A stretch of 64,000 bases of DNA from contig OY979730.1 in assembly GCA_963855995.1 (NCBI GenBank), positions 9,091,300 to 9,155,299 of the forward strand, in the 5' to 3' direction. Made by a program: the position numbers and the translations under genes. How positions within the stretch are numbered: position 1 is the stretch's first letter; every line of letters starts with the position of its first letter. The notes under the pieces are model-generated. The model searched no databases, was not told where the DNA came from, and saw nothing but the letters and a program-made list of their open reading frames with translations. Below are positions 1 through 12,984 of the stretch, in pieces. Origin of the DNA: Muricea muricata. Lineage: Eukaryota; Cnidaria; Anthozoa; Malacalcyonacea; Plexauridae.

Positions 1-263
1 TAATAGTTTCTCGTGACAGGTAAAAGGCATTTTCTTTTGTTCAAAGGTGAAAATATACGATTTCGACCGGTTATTTCCATTTGATTCGTATTTGCTCAAT
101 TTTTCTTCAAATTTCACAAAAATGGTGTCAATCGAAAAAACTAAAAGCCAGGTCTTTCCAACTGCGAAAGAATGATTTCTGTATATCAAATAATGAACGC
201 GATGGAGCCCTCCAAAGCGGTTCGAATACTTTTTTGATACACCCTGTATACTGTATTTACCAG

Positions 264-3200
264 ATAAAATGGGACAACAATGTGGATGTTTGGTGGCATG
301 AGGAGATGAAGACAGCGGATGGGACGTGTGATCCAGAATGGATGAATGCAGAAGACCCCTTGTTCATGCTGTATACAAGGTAGCTAGTTTTAATGTGCAT
401 ACTCGGACACAATTTAGTTGTAATTGTAGTTTATTTTTGATGAAACATGATGCGAATGGAACTGTTCAATTCAACGTTTGAATATGTGTCCGTGAAGCGA
501 AAATACTTTCCTATGCATGGGAGCGAAACTACACTAAATTGACGTCATCGTGACTTTAATGGTTTTACCTCGAGCTAACTTCAGGCTCATCTCATCAGTG
601 ACGTCTCATTGGTACAGTTTTGTTCTCATCCAGTTGTTCTGAAAACGCGGAAAAGTACTGGCACTAGTTGTCGAATAGAAATCCATTTTTCGATCCAAAG
701 ACACCTTTGGGTGATATGAATTTCCTGATTAAATATTATTATTATTAAATTATCAAATTTCTCATGGAATATAATTTAATTGTTATCAAATTTCTGGTAG
801 ACTTATAGTTTTCTTTATTAAAGATACTTACTAAGTTTCAACAAGTTTTGCAAAGGAAAACAAATGATATAAGTGATTAACAACATTCTATTTGGTTGCT
901 AGTACCAGGCTTTTTACTCGCGGTCAGATCAGCTAGATGTATTAGGCAGTTTTTTTGCCATACGGCTACGTTAAAACATTAACCCTTAGCGTCATGTTTT
1001 TCAAAATTAAATTGCGCTGCAGTATTTGCTGGTCTCTGTTATTACCAGAGCTTTCCAGTGATCTCGTTGAATGTTGCCTGAGGATGATATTGTCCATCTC
1101 GTAATTAACATTCCCAACTTGCTTTTTCAGCGGATCAACTGGAAAACCCAAAGGTGTTCTTCATACAACTGCCGGATACATGTTGTACACTGCTGCAACA
1201 TTTAAGTAAGTTGGTCGTATTCAAATGGAAAATTTGCATTATGGACTATAATGGTCGAACTAGGCACAGGTAGAAAGAACGTTTTAAAATTAGTAGAATT
1301 GCAAAGTTTGGTGGCGAAATGTTGTAAAATACCGAAAATATAGCCTTGTAAATTTTGTATATATTTGTCATTATTATTCGGAGCATGTTCTTTCTTGTAT
1401 TTCTTAAAATTGTTTGCCGGTAAAATATGCACTCCTTAGTTTTCTCAATATAGTTTCCTCAATGATTTTTACAAAGTCTTCAAAATTAACCCAAAAGTCC
1501 TTTTTGAGTACCTTTGACAAGCTGGCAGGGATAATTTTATTCAACTTTTTAGGATCATCCTTCTTTCGTTTGTGTTTTAGGTATGACTTTGATTATCACC
1601 CTGGCGAGGTGTACTGGTGCACTGCTGATATTGGTTGGATCACTGGTCACAGTTACATAACCTACGGACCAATGGCCAACGGTGCTACTAGTGTCATGGT
1701 GAGTGCAGCTTTCATTACTTGACAATCTGTGGTAAATGGAAAAAGTGGAAGAGTGCGGGTTGGTATTAGCGGTTAGCGTGTTGTGCGTCTCACCTCGGAA
1801 AACGAATGTGGTTTAATATTTCATGACTTCCCGTAGCAGATCTCTCCTTTGCTTCGTGGGCTGTATCTCCTGGTACTCCGGTTTTCGTCCCTCGTTAAAA
1901 TCAACGTATCCAGGCAATGCGGGCCCAAAATTTTGAAAAAAATCGAAATAGGAAAAAATATTACCACAGCTTGAAAGAGCATCTTAGACTTAGTAAAATT
2001 GCAAAGTTTGGTTGTAAAATGTTGTAAACTGTGGAAAATATAGCCTTGCAAAGTTGGCAAATTTTCTGTAGTTTTGTATTATCCGTGAGAAATAAATACC
2101 GAAGTGTATCAACTGGGTATTTTTTCCACCCATAATACAAATGTACACAAAATTTGCCAAATTCGCAAGGCTATATTTACCATATTTTAGAACATTTCAC
2201 AACCAAACTTTGCAATTTTACCAAGTTTAGGACGATCTTTCAAGATGTAGTGATATTTTGGCGAGTTTCGAATTTTTTCAAAATTTCGTCTAAAAGGTTA
2301 AAGGTCCATTGGCACATGCTGTAGTGTTGTGGTGAGACGCATAGTGGGTGGTTTCCTTTGCATGATACAAATTTATGCAAACTTCGCAGGGCTATATTTT
2401 CCGTTATCTGCAACATTTAGAATTGTACTAATTTTTAAGATGCTCTTTTTAACTGGGTTAAAGACTTTGTTTGTATTGCCTCCATGAAACTTTAGTCTAT
2501 CGTGAAATTTTGGTCCATGATGGGAATTGTCTATAATGCTGTATTTATAAGAAACTGTTTTATTCGTTAGTTTGAAGGAACGCCAACATACCCAGACGCC
2601 GGTAGGATGTGGGCAATATGCGAGAAATACAAAGTGTCCAAGTTCTACACTGCTCCTACGGCGATCAGATCACTCATGAGATTTGGAAAGGAACTCGTAG
2701 AACAGTAAGTCTTGTCATGTGTTTAGGGAGACAGTGAAGGACATGGTTGTTCAATGGTTGGCCTCCATTAACGTACACAACGCCACAGACTGGTTGCAAG
2801 TTGTCAGTTTTGCCTGGATTGTAGCGATGTTCGGTACGAGAAATTTCCGGTATCTGTGTGCTGAAAAAATCACACACTATAAGAGAGGAAATGTAATAAC
2901 TCTTAGAGAGGAAATCTAATTACTATTAGTAGAATCATACTAGTATAGTATTGCAAATGCTGTAATTTGATTGGCTACTCTACTCGCTATATATTCATCA
3001 TTAGATAGCGAGTAGCGAAACGATCATCTTCCTATGGAGATTTCCTTTTCAAAAATTGTTAAAAACTCAATTTTTTTGTTGAATATACCATGTTTAATCT
3101 TATATTCTACTAAAACAATTAGATTACTCGCTCAACTATCACCTCATAGAAATTTCAAGCTCGTGGTCTAATTGTTGATTAGGGAGGAAATTTCCTCAAT

Positions 3201-6200
3201 GTGAATGTGAAGGAGTCCGTTTTGAAAGGTGAAAATACATACAGTCCACGAGAGAGAACTAACCTACAATGATTTATAAGCTCTTTAAAAGGAATTCCAG
3301 TCATATTCAGCCCATTTTAATCTCTTGAAAACCTGCCTTTGTACTGTGATGAAGCATAATCGATGATATGCCCATATTATACCAAAACTTTTCGGTATAT
3401 CGGAAATTTCTGTCTATCAGTATATTTTGAAAAAGTCATACGGATACACCGATATTTAATGGACGATTCCCCTTTTAGAAAAACTTTTGAATTAGGAATA
3501 TTCATTAGCACAGCTGAAACAAGCATCCTAAATTTAATAGAATTGTAAAGTTTGGTTGCAAAACATTGTAAAATATGGAAAATAGAGACTTGTGAAGTTT
3601 GCGAAGTTTCTATTCTTTTCTATTATGTGGGGAAAAGTGTAATCACATTTCGAGATCTTATTACACTTTTCCGTGCATAGCACAAAAGTATACAAAATTT
3701 GCAAACTTCACAGGGCTATATTTTCCACATTTTACAATGTTTTGCGACCAAACTTCACCATCTTACTAAATTTAGGATACTCTTTCCAGCTGTGCTAATG
3801 AATGTTCCTAATTCAAAAGTTTTTCTAAAAGGGGAATGGTCTATTCAGTACCGATATTTCGTTATACCGGTATTTATTCAGTACCGGTATATCGTTATGC
3901 CGAGCATCACTACTGAATTGATGCAACTTGTATGTAATTTGAGACTTTGCATGGTGAATTTATATTATTAATTTATAAACAATTTGTAGAAGCACTATGT
4001 TAATCAAATCTGAGTTTTGGGCTTGTTTGCCTCAGGCCATCATCAGAGATAAGTTTCGAAAACAGTGTAGCTAAGTAAGCTCAAATTTGTAATAAAATGG
4101 GAATAATTAACATTGTGTTTTCACAAAAACGTTTTTCAGGCACAATCGCGATTCATTAAAAGTCCTCGGTACAGTGGGAGAACCGATCAATCCGGAGGCA
4201 TGGCTTTGGTATCGTGATGTCGTTGGCAACAAACAATGCCCTGTCGTTGACACGTATTGGCAAACTGAGACGGTAAGAAAGATGCTGGGCTCTCGTGAAA
4301 ACGTTTTAGACACGGGCGGTATCGTTCTAGGGTTATGGCTAAAAGGGGATGGACGAGAAGTAGGTTTTCAAGATGGCGGCTGTTTTTCAGGATTCTTGAA
4401 ACGAGAACGAATCAACAGCCAAACATTTAAAACATTTCTAAAACCTCACCTTAACCCTCACCCTGAACCTAACCTGAATTTAAGAATGTACAAATGTGTG
4501 GTTGTTCATTCGTTCTCATTTTAAGAATCTTGAAAAACAGCCGCCATTTTGAAAACAGACAATAGTTGATGAAACAAACTTGTTTGTTGATGGTTGTCAC
4601 AACAATGTTGTTCAGTGTTAAACACTGGTTGTTTACTGTGAACAATCGTGAACAATGGTTGTTTACAACAGTTGTTGACAGGATGCAGTTCCTGAGAACA
4701 ATTTGCAACAAGTTAGCAACAACATTGATCAAGTTGTTCATCTTTGTGTGTATGAAATTTTGTTTTATTAATGTTGTTTCTATACTTCATGTAGGGTGGT
4801 CATGTGATCACATCTCTTCCTGGTGCGACTCCTATGAAACCCGGGTCAGCGGTAAGCTATGCTATTTGAGATATAAGTAAACTGCAACGATAAGTCGGGG
4901 GGAGGGGCTTGACGTGAAAAAATTGGACCGTATATCAAATGAAAGCTATTACAAAGTTTTTTTTATAACGATTTTAAGACTTCTATTTAAAACTTTTACC
5001 TATCTAAAGGACTTTAGGTAAAAGAAAAACACCTTAAACGTTGAAGGGAAATTTGTAGTATTTTATAAAATTGCAGTTGTTTTCAAATTTAAGGGCATTT
5101 CTTTTTTGTCAAAAGTCGTGATAGCTAAATAATTAACTTTTTAATAGCTTCTATTTAATATACGGTAATATATTTCAACTGAAAACTCAGAAAAACTAAC
5201 TTGGCTTTACCAATTAAGTGAAGTAGTGAGAGAACCCTTACCTTTCGTGTACTATATATCGAGTACTTAGTCTTAGTCATGTGTGTCACCCGCCATTCAA
5301 AATTCATGCGTAATTTTTGCATGATGAATGCATGATCATACGTCCAAAGAGATATAGAGCGATAATGAAAATATCAAACATGATACTCAGATACTGTACA
5401 TGCAAACGATGCAACAGATAGTGACGATAATTTGGGGCTCTTGTCGCAGTCTGGGTAATGGACAGAAGGGCCACTCTATTGTAGTTTGTGTGTCCACGCA
5501 TATCGCATTAAGCATCTCATTACCATTGTGCCAGCCAATCTATTGCATTTTCTGGCCAATAAGAACGCTGAACTGGCTGGTGGCAGACGGTAAACTGCAT
5601 AATGATAGGGCGCCGTGTTGCACTGCTGAGTTGCCCTACTGTCCATTCTAGGTACTGTACTCTAGTCATAGTGCAGTGTCTAGTAATCAAATTGATGTTC
5701 AATGCATCCCATGTGGCCAGGGGAACGGAGGAGGGTATTGGACCTCGTATTATTAGCACTGATGAAGATCCGAGCTTACGAATCGAAAGCTTTGTGATAG
5801 TAGACTTACATGTTGTTTCCACGGAACTAAACATGTATAGTTTTTCAGCGTGCAAAAGTACTATACAAATCATCGATTTCCGGGACGACATTTCAGTGCA
5901 TCTTACATACCGCTATTTTCTCTAGACTTTCCCCTTCTTTGGTATTGTACCAGCAATTGTTGACAAAGATGGAAAAGAGTTACAAGGGCCTTGCGAAGGA
6001 GTGCTGGTATGTATAACCATTAGGTGTTTTATAAACGCCTTCTGTCTTTGCCTCGAAATACAATTTCACTTCAGAATGACAGTAAAGTGAATTTGACTTC
6101 CATGTTTTTGCATATTATCAGTATCCTTACCGTATCATTACGTTAGCGATAGCAATTTTACGTTACCACCAATAGCAATTCTCAAATTACTCAATTGCTT

Positions 6201-9200
6201 ATGTCACGTACAAAAAGATTTGATTTTATTGCAAAGTTTACTTCAAATGACAATATAATATCTTGTCACTTTCTACCTTGTCGACATATTTAACTGTATT
6301 AGACTATACAAAAACCTGTGACATCAACTGATAATCGTGTCTATATTAAATTACTTATCTTGTGACAGAAAACGACAGAAAAAAAATTGCACTGGTGTGT
6401 GCGTAATCTCTGATTAATCATTATGCTTCCTTGTATACGAGTAACTCATGTTAGACGATTTTAAACAAATGAAATGAAAAATCGTTATGCGATATGATCT
6501 CAAAAGTTGTACTAACTATTTCGTGCAAATTCCTTGTGATAAACACTTTAACTGCGTCTATATTGACAATTATTTGTTTCTGTGGTTCCATTCAGGTGTT
6601 GAAACAACCCTGGCCAGGCATGTTAAGAACTGTGTATGGAAATCATGCTCGTTTTGAGAGCGTTTACTTCAAGAAATTCCCCGGATATTATTACACTGGC
6701 GATGGTACGGTAATTTTTTGCTCTGTGGAGCTGTATTAAGGCTATCATATGTTGTCGCTATTGGCATAGTGTTACTATATGGTGAACGTTTACTAAACTT
6801 TATTGACACGTCCTGGATGACTCTAAGTTTCTAAGCTGTTCTTCCTAAATGTCCAGTAAGGATCATCTCTTATTGATCCAGTGTTACTATAGGAGGAAAC
6901 CTAATTTAAATTAACTTTATGTATACTGGATAGCTCTATCAGTTTTAAACTGTTCTTCATAGAGGTCCAGTAAGGATCATCTCTTATTGATGTAGTGTTA
7001 CTATAGGAGGAAACCTAAACTAAATTAACTTTATGTATACTGGATAGCTCTATCAGTTCTAAACTGTTCTTCATAGAGGTCCAGTAAGGATCATCTCTTA
7101 TTGATCTAGTGTTACTATGGGAGGAAACCTAAACTAAATTAACTTTATGTATACTGGATAGCTCTATCAGTTCTAAACTGTTCTTCATAGAGGTACAGCA
7201 AGGATAATCTCTTATTGTTCTGGGCTTCCCAGAAATCTAGTGGGGATCATCTCTTATATTCTTCAAGTGTTGCTACAGGAGGAAACCTAAACTAAACTAA
7301 CTTCATTTATCCTGGATATAGCTCTGTTAGATTAAAACTGTTCTTGGTGATTCTACTGTCAGCAAATTAACCAGCGTTCATTGTCTTACAGAGTGCAAGC
7401 GTGACGAAGATGGATATTACTGGATAGTTGGTCGTGTAGATGATTGCATGAATGTCTCAGGTCATTTGCTGAGTACGGCGGAGATTGAGAGTGCTCTGGT
7501 GGAACATGGTGCTGTCTGCGAAGCCGCTGTGGTAAATATTACTTCATTCTTTTCGCAGCTGGCCATGTTTGCATGACCAATCACTTTTAACCATTACAAA
7601 AACAAAGAATCTCTCGCTGCCTCAAACGACATAAGCAAACGGAATTCGATGTTGGAAATAAAGTTGGTCGGTATACCGCTATTAATAAGGTTCAGATTTT
7701 ACTTCCTCTGCAACTACCGCTACCTTTTCCCGATTTTTAAACAAATTGATTGGTTAATCGGGTAGGTCCGGCACATCTGATTGGCTGAACGATAGATTAA
7801 GGGATTAGAGGCGGTAGAGGTATTGGAAGCCAAATCTAAACCTCTCTATTCTTAGCTCTCCACGGCATATAGAGGTTTTTTGTGTTAACGTTATACCCAA
7901 ACCGGTATATTGTTATCGACGCTATGCCGTAACGTATACCGGCTACCATTGCTTCATCTTTTCATCTGGGGTCGGTTGTACGAGAGGCGAATAGCGCTCT
8001 CCACCAGATAGTGATTTGTTTGCAACCTCCTAAACATTTTCAGTAACTTGTAAAAGTTATATTAAAGCTCATCTTTTTCAATCTATCTCATCTATCTCTT
8101 GCGGGATAAATATTCTTAGCGTCACAGCTTTTTGTGCCCTTTTGCGGCAGTAGAAAAAAATCCACTATCCGGTGGATAGCACTACCCAGCTTTCGTACAA
8201 CCGACCCCTGAACAACAGTAAAAATTCACAAACGAAAAAAAAAACACAATGTGTGCACTCGTCAAAAAATTGTAACTTGATGGCATGATTTTGATTTCTG
8301 TGCAAAATAACGATGATTTAAGTGCATGATTATTTTGATTTTGCCTTGAATTTTTGGTGTAAATTGCATTCGATGTTAATCGCAGATTTTCTTAAAAGAT
8401 TTTGAAGGCATATCGATATACCCCGATATTCAAAAAATATCACAACCGATGTTTAAATTTCAGTGTCGCCCAAATTTAATTTCGAGTGACCTTCGAATCG
8501 TCGAATTGTGGTTGTCGTTTTAGGTAGCAAAAGATCCTATGTTTTTTTGTGCTTTTCAATGCACTGCTGTCAAAGTCGGTTTGTGTTGAAAAACAGCTCA
8601 TCTTGCAAAGTGTGACGTAATTAGCGGTCAAAACAAAAAGATCAAACTGAAATATCTCAGCAAATACATAACGAAGCACTGCAAGAGAAAAGTATAAAAT
8701 AACGTGTATTATGCCATACATATAGAGATTTACGCGAGGTAAACAGGTGAAATAAAAATCGTATTTTCATTGACATTGTGGTGAAGCGAATAAGCGTTTT
8801 CATTGGTCGTACGATTTTTTTCACTAGTGAAAAATTATCGTATCAGAATTTTGATTGGCTATACGGTTTTTCTCACTAGTGAAGAAAATCGTATTGTTAT
8901 TTTGCTCACAACATGGCCGCCATGTCGAGGAGGGGGCGAAAGGGTATTTGGCTTTTATGTCAAAAAGAAGAAGAGTTTCCCCCCCCCCAATAAAAATCAT
9001 GAAACGAAAAGAAGAACAGCTTTGACTCACTATTTAGGCCAAACAACAGAGGAACAAATGGTATGATTCTGCTTTGAGAGTTCAATATTTTGTTTCGATA
9101 TTGATGTTCGCCTTTGACAGTTTTCCAGTGTTAAAATAATCTTTATATGTTTGGCATGAACAAATTACTGCATGGTTGGCTCGTTTGTACGATTTTTATT

Positions 9201-11339
9201 ATGCACTTGTTGTGAAAGATTCGCAACTCGTGCATAAAAATGGTACGCACTTGCCAACCATGCAGTAATCTCTATTTACAGTTCTAAAGGTTCTCTCAGA
9301 TAATTTTCGTTTCTTGTGCCTTTTAAAAGAGTCCACAATCCCCCAAAAAGTAAATTTTACAGCATACGCCACAACGTCTTAGTTAATTATAAGACGCTGC
9401 AAGCGCTCTCGCTGGCTGTTTAACCAGTGGAGGTTAGAATATTGTTAACGTTAATGGACTTTATTCAGGTTGGTTATCAGCATAATATTAAAGGCGTTGG
9501 GATATTTTGTTATACAACGTTGATGGAGGTAATGTATGTGAAAGTGTTTATGCAACGAAATTTCACCCGGACGTTTTTTGAACTCAGTGTAGAGATAACG
9601 TGAAATGGGTTGGTAACTTCTTTTACAGAAGTTGATTGTCTGGCTTCTTTCGTGAGAAATTTAGCTTTGAATAATATGCAAATATCATACTATGACATCG
9701 CAGTGCATAATGTATTTTAAAACAACGTACATTTTTCGAACAATTTATTTTTGTCGAGGAAAATTCCAAAATTATAACTTACAAATTCCGATTTGCTGTA
9801 TTTTAGTACAACTTTTGGAAATTTATCATGGATACTGTAAGAGAAATTCCTACAGCACTCAAAACTCGTTATGCACTGTGATGTCATAAGTATGATATTT
9901 GTATATTATTCAAAGCCAAATTTCTCACGAAGGAAGCAAAATGATGAACTTCTGTAAAAGAAGTTACCAACCCATTTTACGTTAACTTTACACTGAGGTC
10001 ATAAAACTTTGGGATGAAATTTCATTGCATAAACACTTTAAGGTGAATGGTATTATAGCAGCATGAATAAAGCTGATACTAATTTTAAATTATCCACAGA
10101 TTATTCAAATTATTATTAATTATTTACCTGTTAAATCTTCAGCTGATACTAATTTTAAATTATCACACGGATTATTCAAATTATTATTAATTATTCACAT
10201 ATTAAATCTTCAGCTGATACTAATTTTAAATTATCCCACAGATTATTCAAATTATTATTGATTATTTACCTATTAAATCTTCAGCTGATACTAATTTTAA
10301 ATTAGCCCACAGATTATTCAAATTATTATTAATTATTTACCTATTAAATCTTCAGCTGATACTAATTTTAAATTATCACACAGATTATTCAAATTATTAT
10401 TAATTATTCACCTATTAAATCTTCAGCTGATACTAATTTTAAATTGTCATACGGATTATTCAAATTATTATTGATTATTCACCTATTAAATCTTCAGCTG
10501 ATACTAATTTAAAAATTATCACACAAATTAGTCAAATCAGCTACTATTCGCAAATTACTTTTCAGGTTTAACTGTAGCATAAAAATCCAAAGCGAGTAAT
10601 CTCATTGTTTTAGTACAGTCAGATATTGTTAACTATTAATTGTTATATTAGAATCTATTGCAAATCCTGTCGTTTGATTGGTTCCTCTAACCGCTATCAA
10701 TTCCTCGATAGCTAGCGGGTAGCAATTTACAGTAGTTTTCCTAGTGTGTGAAGGTTTGTAAGAGAATGGTAAAACAATTGTTGAACTCGGTTCTTGCAAA
10801 ATATCGTGATTTGTCGGTGGCTTGCAGATCAATTATTTGTCTCTGCCTTCAGCATCGGTAAATAAGTGATCTTCTCGCCACCGACAAACTAATTGATCTT
10901 CTCGCCGCCGACAAATCACGATTTTTTGCTCAACCTCGTCCAATAATTGATAATTCATACGTAGAACTTGGACGATGTTTAAATTTTTCATTGTTTACTG
11001 CAGGGATTTGAATTTACCGACGAGCTGGTAAAAGAACTCAAAATGAAAGGTATGTTTGGGTTTTGTTATATCGCCTATTTATTCTGTTTGTTGCAAACAG
11101 GTTTATTTATATCCCATATCTATCCCATAGTTCGTGAAAAGATTGGACCGATAGCAACGCCGGATGTGATCCAGTATGCACCAGGCCTTCCTAAGACTCG
11201 CTCGGGTAAGATAATGCGCCGTGTGTTGCGTGAACTGGCGCAAGGTAACTCGTCTAGTGGCGACCAGACCACCCTAGCCGATCCTAGTGTTGTTGACGTT
11301 CTGCTTAAGCTCAGACCTCAGAAGATCCCTGGTATGTAG
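264..11339 (+). CDS. ACSS: Acetyl-CoA synthetase (AMP-forming), 3' part, 12 exons
   Basis: Activates acetate to acetyl-AMP and then acetyl-CoA. The window starts inside the gene. Exons inferred from reading frame and GT-AG sites: 264-379, 1131-1205, 1581-1698, 2571-2704, 4140-4272, 4795-4851, 5926-6006, 6596-6704, 7392-7531, 9469-9528, 11004-11049, 11131-11339. They sum to 1278 nt, 425 codons plus stop, in frame throughout; full-length animal enzymes have about 700 residues, so roughly 60% is here. Visible family motifs: the P-loop [12 protein letters not shown] across the first two exons, [32 protein letters not shown] and, near the C-terminus, RSGKIMRR with the lysine that is acetylated in this family. 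Odd: the hinge motif usually read as NVSGHRLGTAE is [11 protein letters not shown] here, so a conserved arginine is leucine. The C-terminal end resembles the cytosolic ACSS2 type. Enzyme class is certain; the exact paralogue is not. Confidence 0.95.
631..936. repeat. Dispersed repeat, copy 1 (other copy 17264-17533)
   Basis: This stretch in the first ACSS intron matches 17264-17533 in the TRIM gene along most of its length, starting from CCAGTTG and the phrase aaaagtactggcactagttg and ending near cggtcagatca. The copy here has an extra AT-rich segment. It has no coding potential and is probably a non-autonomous transposon. I could not define a clean target duplication. Confidence 0.6.
1927..2287. 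repeat. Foldback MITE (gcaaagtttgg family), copy 1
   Basis: The two halves are imperfect inverted repeats: the block with gcaaagtttggttgtaaaat and aatatagccttgca at 1990-2060 returns in reverse complement at 2160-2230. Related single arms lie at 1270-1400, 2370-2450 and 55265-55315, and a full related copy at 3463-3838. It is intronic and non-coding. Confidence 0.65.
2944..3178. repeat. Dispersed repeat related to 15830-15967
   Basis: The phrase ttctactaaaacaattagat at about 3104 followed by tactcgctc recurs almost unchanged at 15852-15885. An inverted partner (gcgagtagc) lies at about 3006-3016. A shorter related stretch with the same motif style is near 10650-10730. Probably remnants of one MITE family. 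Confidence 0.45.
3463..3838. repeat. Foldback MITE (gcaaagtttgg family), copy 2
   Basis: Inverted arms begin with ggacgattccccttttagaa on the left and end with ttctaaaaggggaatggtc on the right, with the shared gcaaagtttgg / ccaaactt segments inside. The spacer is around 3610-3690. It lies in the ACSS intron between the exons at 2571-2704 and 4140-4272 and has no coding potential. Confidence 0.7.
4363..4556. repeat. Hairpin MITE
   Basis: The left arm aggttttcaagatggcggct and the right arm agccgccattttgaaaac are inverted copies, and the next 30 bases of each arm also pair. The central part holds a short run resembling ccctaacc, which I do not read as telomeric. Non-coding, intronic. Confidence 0.65.
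4567..4745. repeat. CAAC/GTTG-rich repeat block
   Basis: The block is built from short degenerate words such as tgttgttcag, gaacaatggttgttt and gcaacaagttag in both orientations. Similar blocks recur across the window at 16920-17260, 19570-19890, 20700-20840, 21790-21985, 52780-53070, 57240-57350, 57480-57830 and 58440-58775. No ORF here looks real. Confidence 0.55.
5459..5651 (-). mobile_element. MITE, family of the 41790-42013 element
   Basis: Read on the minus strand, this matches the element at 41790-42013: gcaactcagcagtgcaacac, then ccagccagttcagc, then attggccagaaaatgca, ending in gagtggcccttct. Arms are diverged compared with the 41790 copy, so this is the older insertion. It sits in the ACSS intron before the exon at 5926. 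Confidence 0.7.
5759..5788 (+). ncRNA. Hammerhead-ribozyme-like core (candidate)
   Basis: CTGATGA at 5759-5765 is followed by a short imperfect stem (gat...atc and cg...cg around a small loop) and then GAAA at 5785-5788, the order of the conserved hammerhead core. Such cores are known from small retroelements and Penelope-like elements in animals. Stems I and III are not convincing by eye, so activity is doubtful. Confidence 0.3.
6775..7345. repeat. Tandem repeat, 114-bp unit, about 4-5 copies
   Basis: The phrase tgtatactggatagctctat occurs at 6920, 7034 and 7148, exactly 114 bp apart; flanking units are more diverged. Each unit also carries ggtccagtaaggatcatctc and ggaggaaacctaa. It lies in the ACSS intron before the exon at 7392. 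Confidence 0.85.
7688..7843. repeat. Hairpin MITE
   Basis: The left arm aggttcagattttacttcc and the right arm ggaagccaaatctaaacct are inverted copies, with actaccgctacc / ggcggtagagg further in. Non-coding, in the ACSS intron 7532-9468. Confidence 0.6.
7968..8208. mobile_element. MITE, GGGGTCGGTTGTACGA family, copy 1
   Basis: Ends are ggggtcggttgtacgagagg and the inverted tcgtacaaccgacccc. Sub-terminal words gcgaatagcgct and ggtggatagcac are also inverted. Three other copies are in this window: 54780-54960, 57881-58108 and 59682-59905. No coding capacity. Confidence 0.75.
9164..9269. repeat. Short hairpin MITE
   Basis: Begins attactgcatggttggc and ends gccaaccatgcagtaat; the internal tttttattatgcac / gtgcataaaaa pair as well. 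About 106 bp with a short loop. Confidence 0.7.
9541..10039. repeat. Foldback element with about 175-bp arms
   Basis: Left arm aaagtgtttatgcaacgaaa through cgcagtgcataatg returns inverted as cgttatgcactgtgatgtc through cattgcataaacacttt. The central part around 9720-9865 is unique. It starts a few bases after the ACSS exon ending at 9528. Confidence 0.75.
10070..10560. repeat. Tandem repeat, 71-bp unit, about 7 copies
   Basis: The word agctgatactaatttt recurs at about 10070, 10141, 10212, 10283, 10354, 10425 and 10496, a constant spacing of 71 bp. The array is very AT-rich and lies in the ACSS intron before the exon at 11004. Confidence 0.9.
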
Positions 11340-12984
11340 GGGCATCTGGGGATCTTTATGGACACTTAGGAATAGTTGTAGATATTTAGAACGGGTAATA
11401 TATTAATCGTTAGGCAGTTAGGGTTTCGTAAATTTAATGCAGCATTTTCACATTATGGCGTATTGAATATTAAAACATTGGCAGACATGTACGGGAATTG
11501 TTTTGAACTTCGACACAGTGAGTTTGAATGAAACAGTTCTTGAATTTCAATCGTTCGTCCCAGAGAAACATACATTCAAAGATACGGTAGTCGATATTGA
11601 CGTCCAAAATCTATGAAAATTTAGGGCCGTTACTAACGTACATACTAGCAGTCCGTCCAACGGGCACTATATGGGCTAGCTAGGAGCGTAGTCGATAGAT
11701 TAGATGGTTTGGGAACTCACGAGAATTACAATACACAATATCTATCTGAGCTGCATAACATGGCGGACCGCAAGACTGCATGTTAGTCCCAGAACAATTT
11801 TGAGGTTAGCAGAAAAAAGCAGGTAAACCTGAAAATTGTGAAAGGCTCAAAGTAATTGAAAGTAATAAATTGAGAAAATATTTCCCCATATGCAATTGAG
11901 CTTTATGAAAGCGAGTAGTTCATTGACAGGGATAGGTCTTTAAAGATTTATAAAGGCATTCAGAAGAAGATTTTTATAAGTTATCGCTATAACATTTTTT
12001 AAAAAAATAAACGGATTTTTAGTGTTTGCTTGCAGAAACGATTTTTATCGAAAGATTGTATTCTCGCTTAACTAACCTATGCCAAAGTTTTAAATACCAA
12101 TGCCGCGGCAATACGATATGAGCAATGAGTCAATTCAAAAATTGCTACTTGTGGATTTGACAAAAACACACGTGACGATAAAGGACTATATTTTTGCATA
12201 AAGGTTGACCAACATAGATAATTCTTATTTCAATGAGTTTCCAAACCATATCTGCTCTCAACTATGCCAGCCCCTAGTTTGCCCCTACAGAGACTTAAGA
12301 ACTTGATATATTCCCGTCAGTAATATTGACAGATTTCGAGGTTTTGCGCGACTAATGTCTGCCTTTGTTTTGAAGTGCTGTTCTGCCAGAATCATGGGAT
12401 GTAACATCGCATGATAAAATGCACGTTTGTAATCGCATGCAGTTTCCAAACGGACGACATCAGATACGCAGGATAATGAAATTATCAATATTTTAGTCCA
12501 AGCTCGTACTCGTTCTGGCCACAAGAATAAAATAATATGTACGTACAATGAATTAATAAAGTTTGTATTTGAATGTATTATATAGAAAGTGTTATATATG
12601 TATGGTAAGTATGTTGCAATGGTAGGTACATCTATTTTATTGCGTTCGACGAATCAGAATGCTTCCTAGTCGTGACGTCACGGCTGCATGCTGTGGCCTT
12701 TTGAGATTTTTGGATGTGGCATTTGCCTCGTTCTCGCGTTTAGCAAAACAAATCGCACCAGCGACGACAGTACTGCGAAAGAAGTCATGTTATCCACTAC
12801 AAAATGTGCAAATTATTACATTATTGTTTGTTTCAACTTTAGGTCTTGTTACTTGCATAAACTCTACAGAATATTTCAACGGCAAGTCAAGTTCATATAT
12901 ATATAATTTGGGCGGTGTACGTGTTTAACTTTTGTGTGATTGGTGCGATTAAATTGCTGTAAATTTCGCGCAGCTGTGAAGCAT
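11340..12984. other. Intergenic region after ACSS
   Basis: Holds the presumed 3' UTR of ACSS; AATAAA occurs at 11864-11869 and again at 12006-12011, either of which could be the poly(A) signal. The short ORFs at 12285-12548 and 12659-12928 show no recognisable domain and no splice or composition support. I see nothing else in it. Confidence 0.5.

Noticed and set aside
4440-4482. Interstitial telomere-like ccctaacc run
   Set aside because: Only a few irregular units within the loop of a MITE; not a tandem TTAGGG array.
5520-5891. 123-codon minus-strand ORF in the ACSS intron
   Set aside because: Runs through a MITE and the hammerhead-like stretch; no domain and no splice support.
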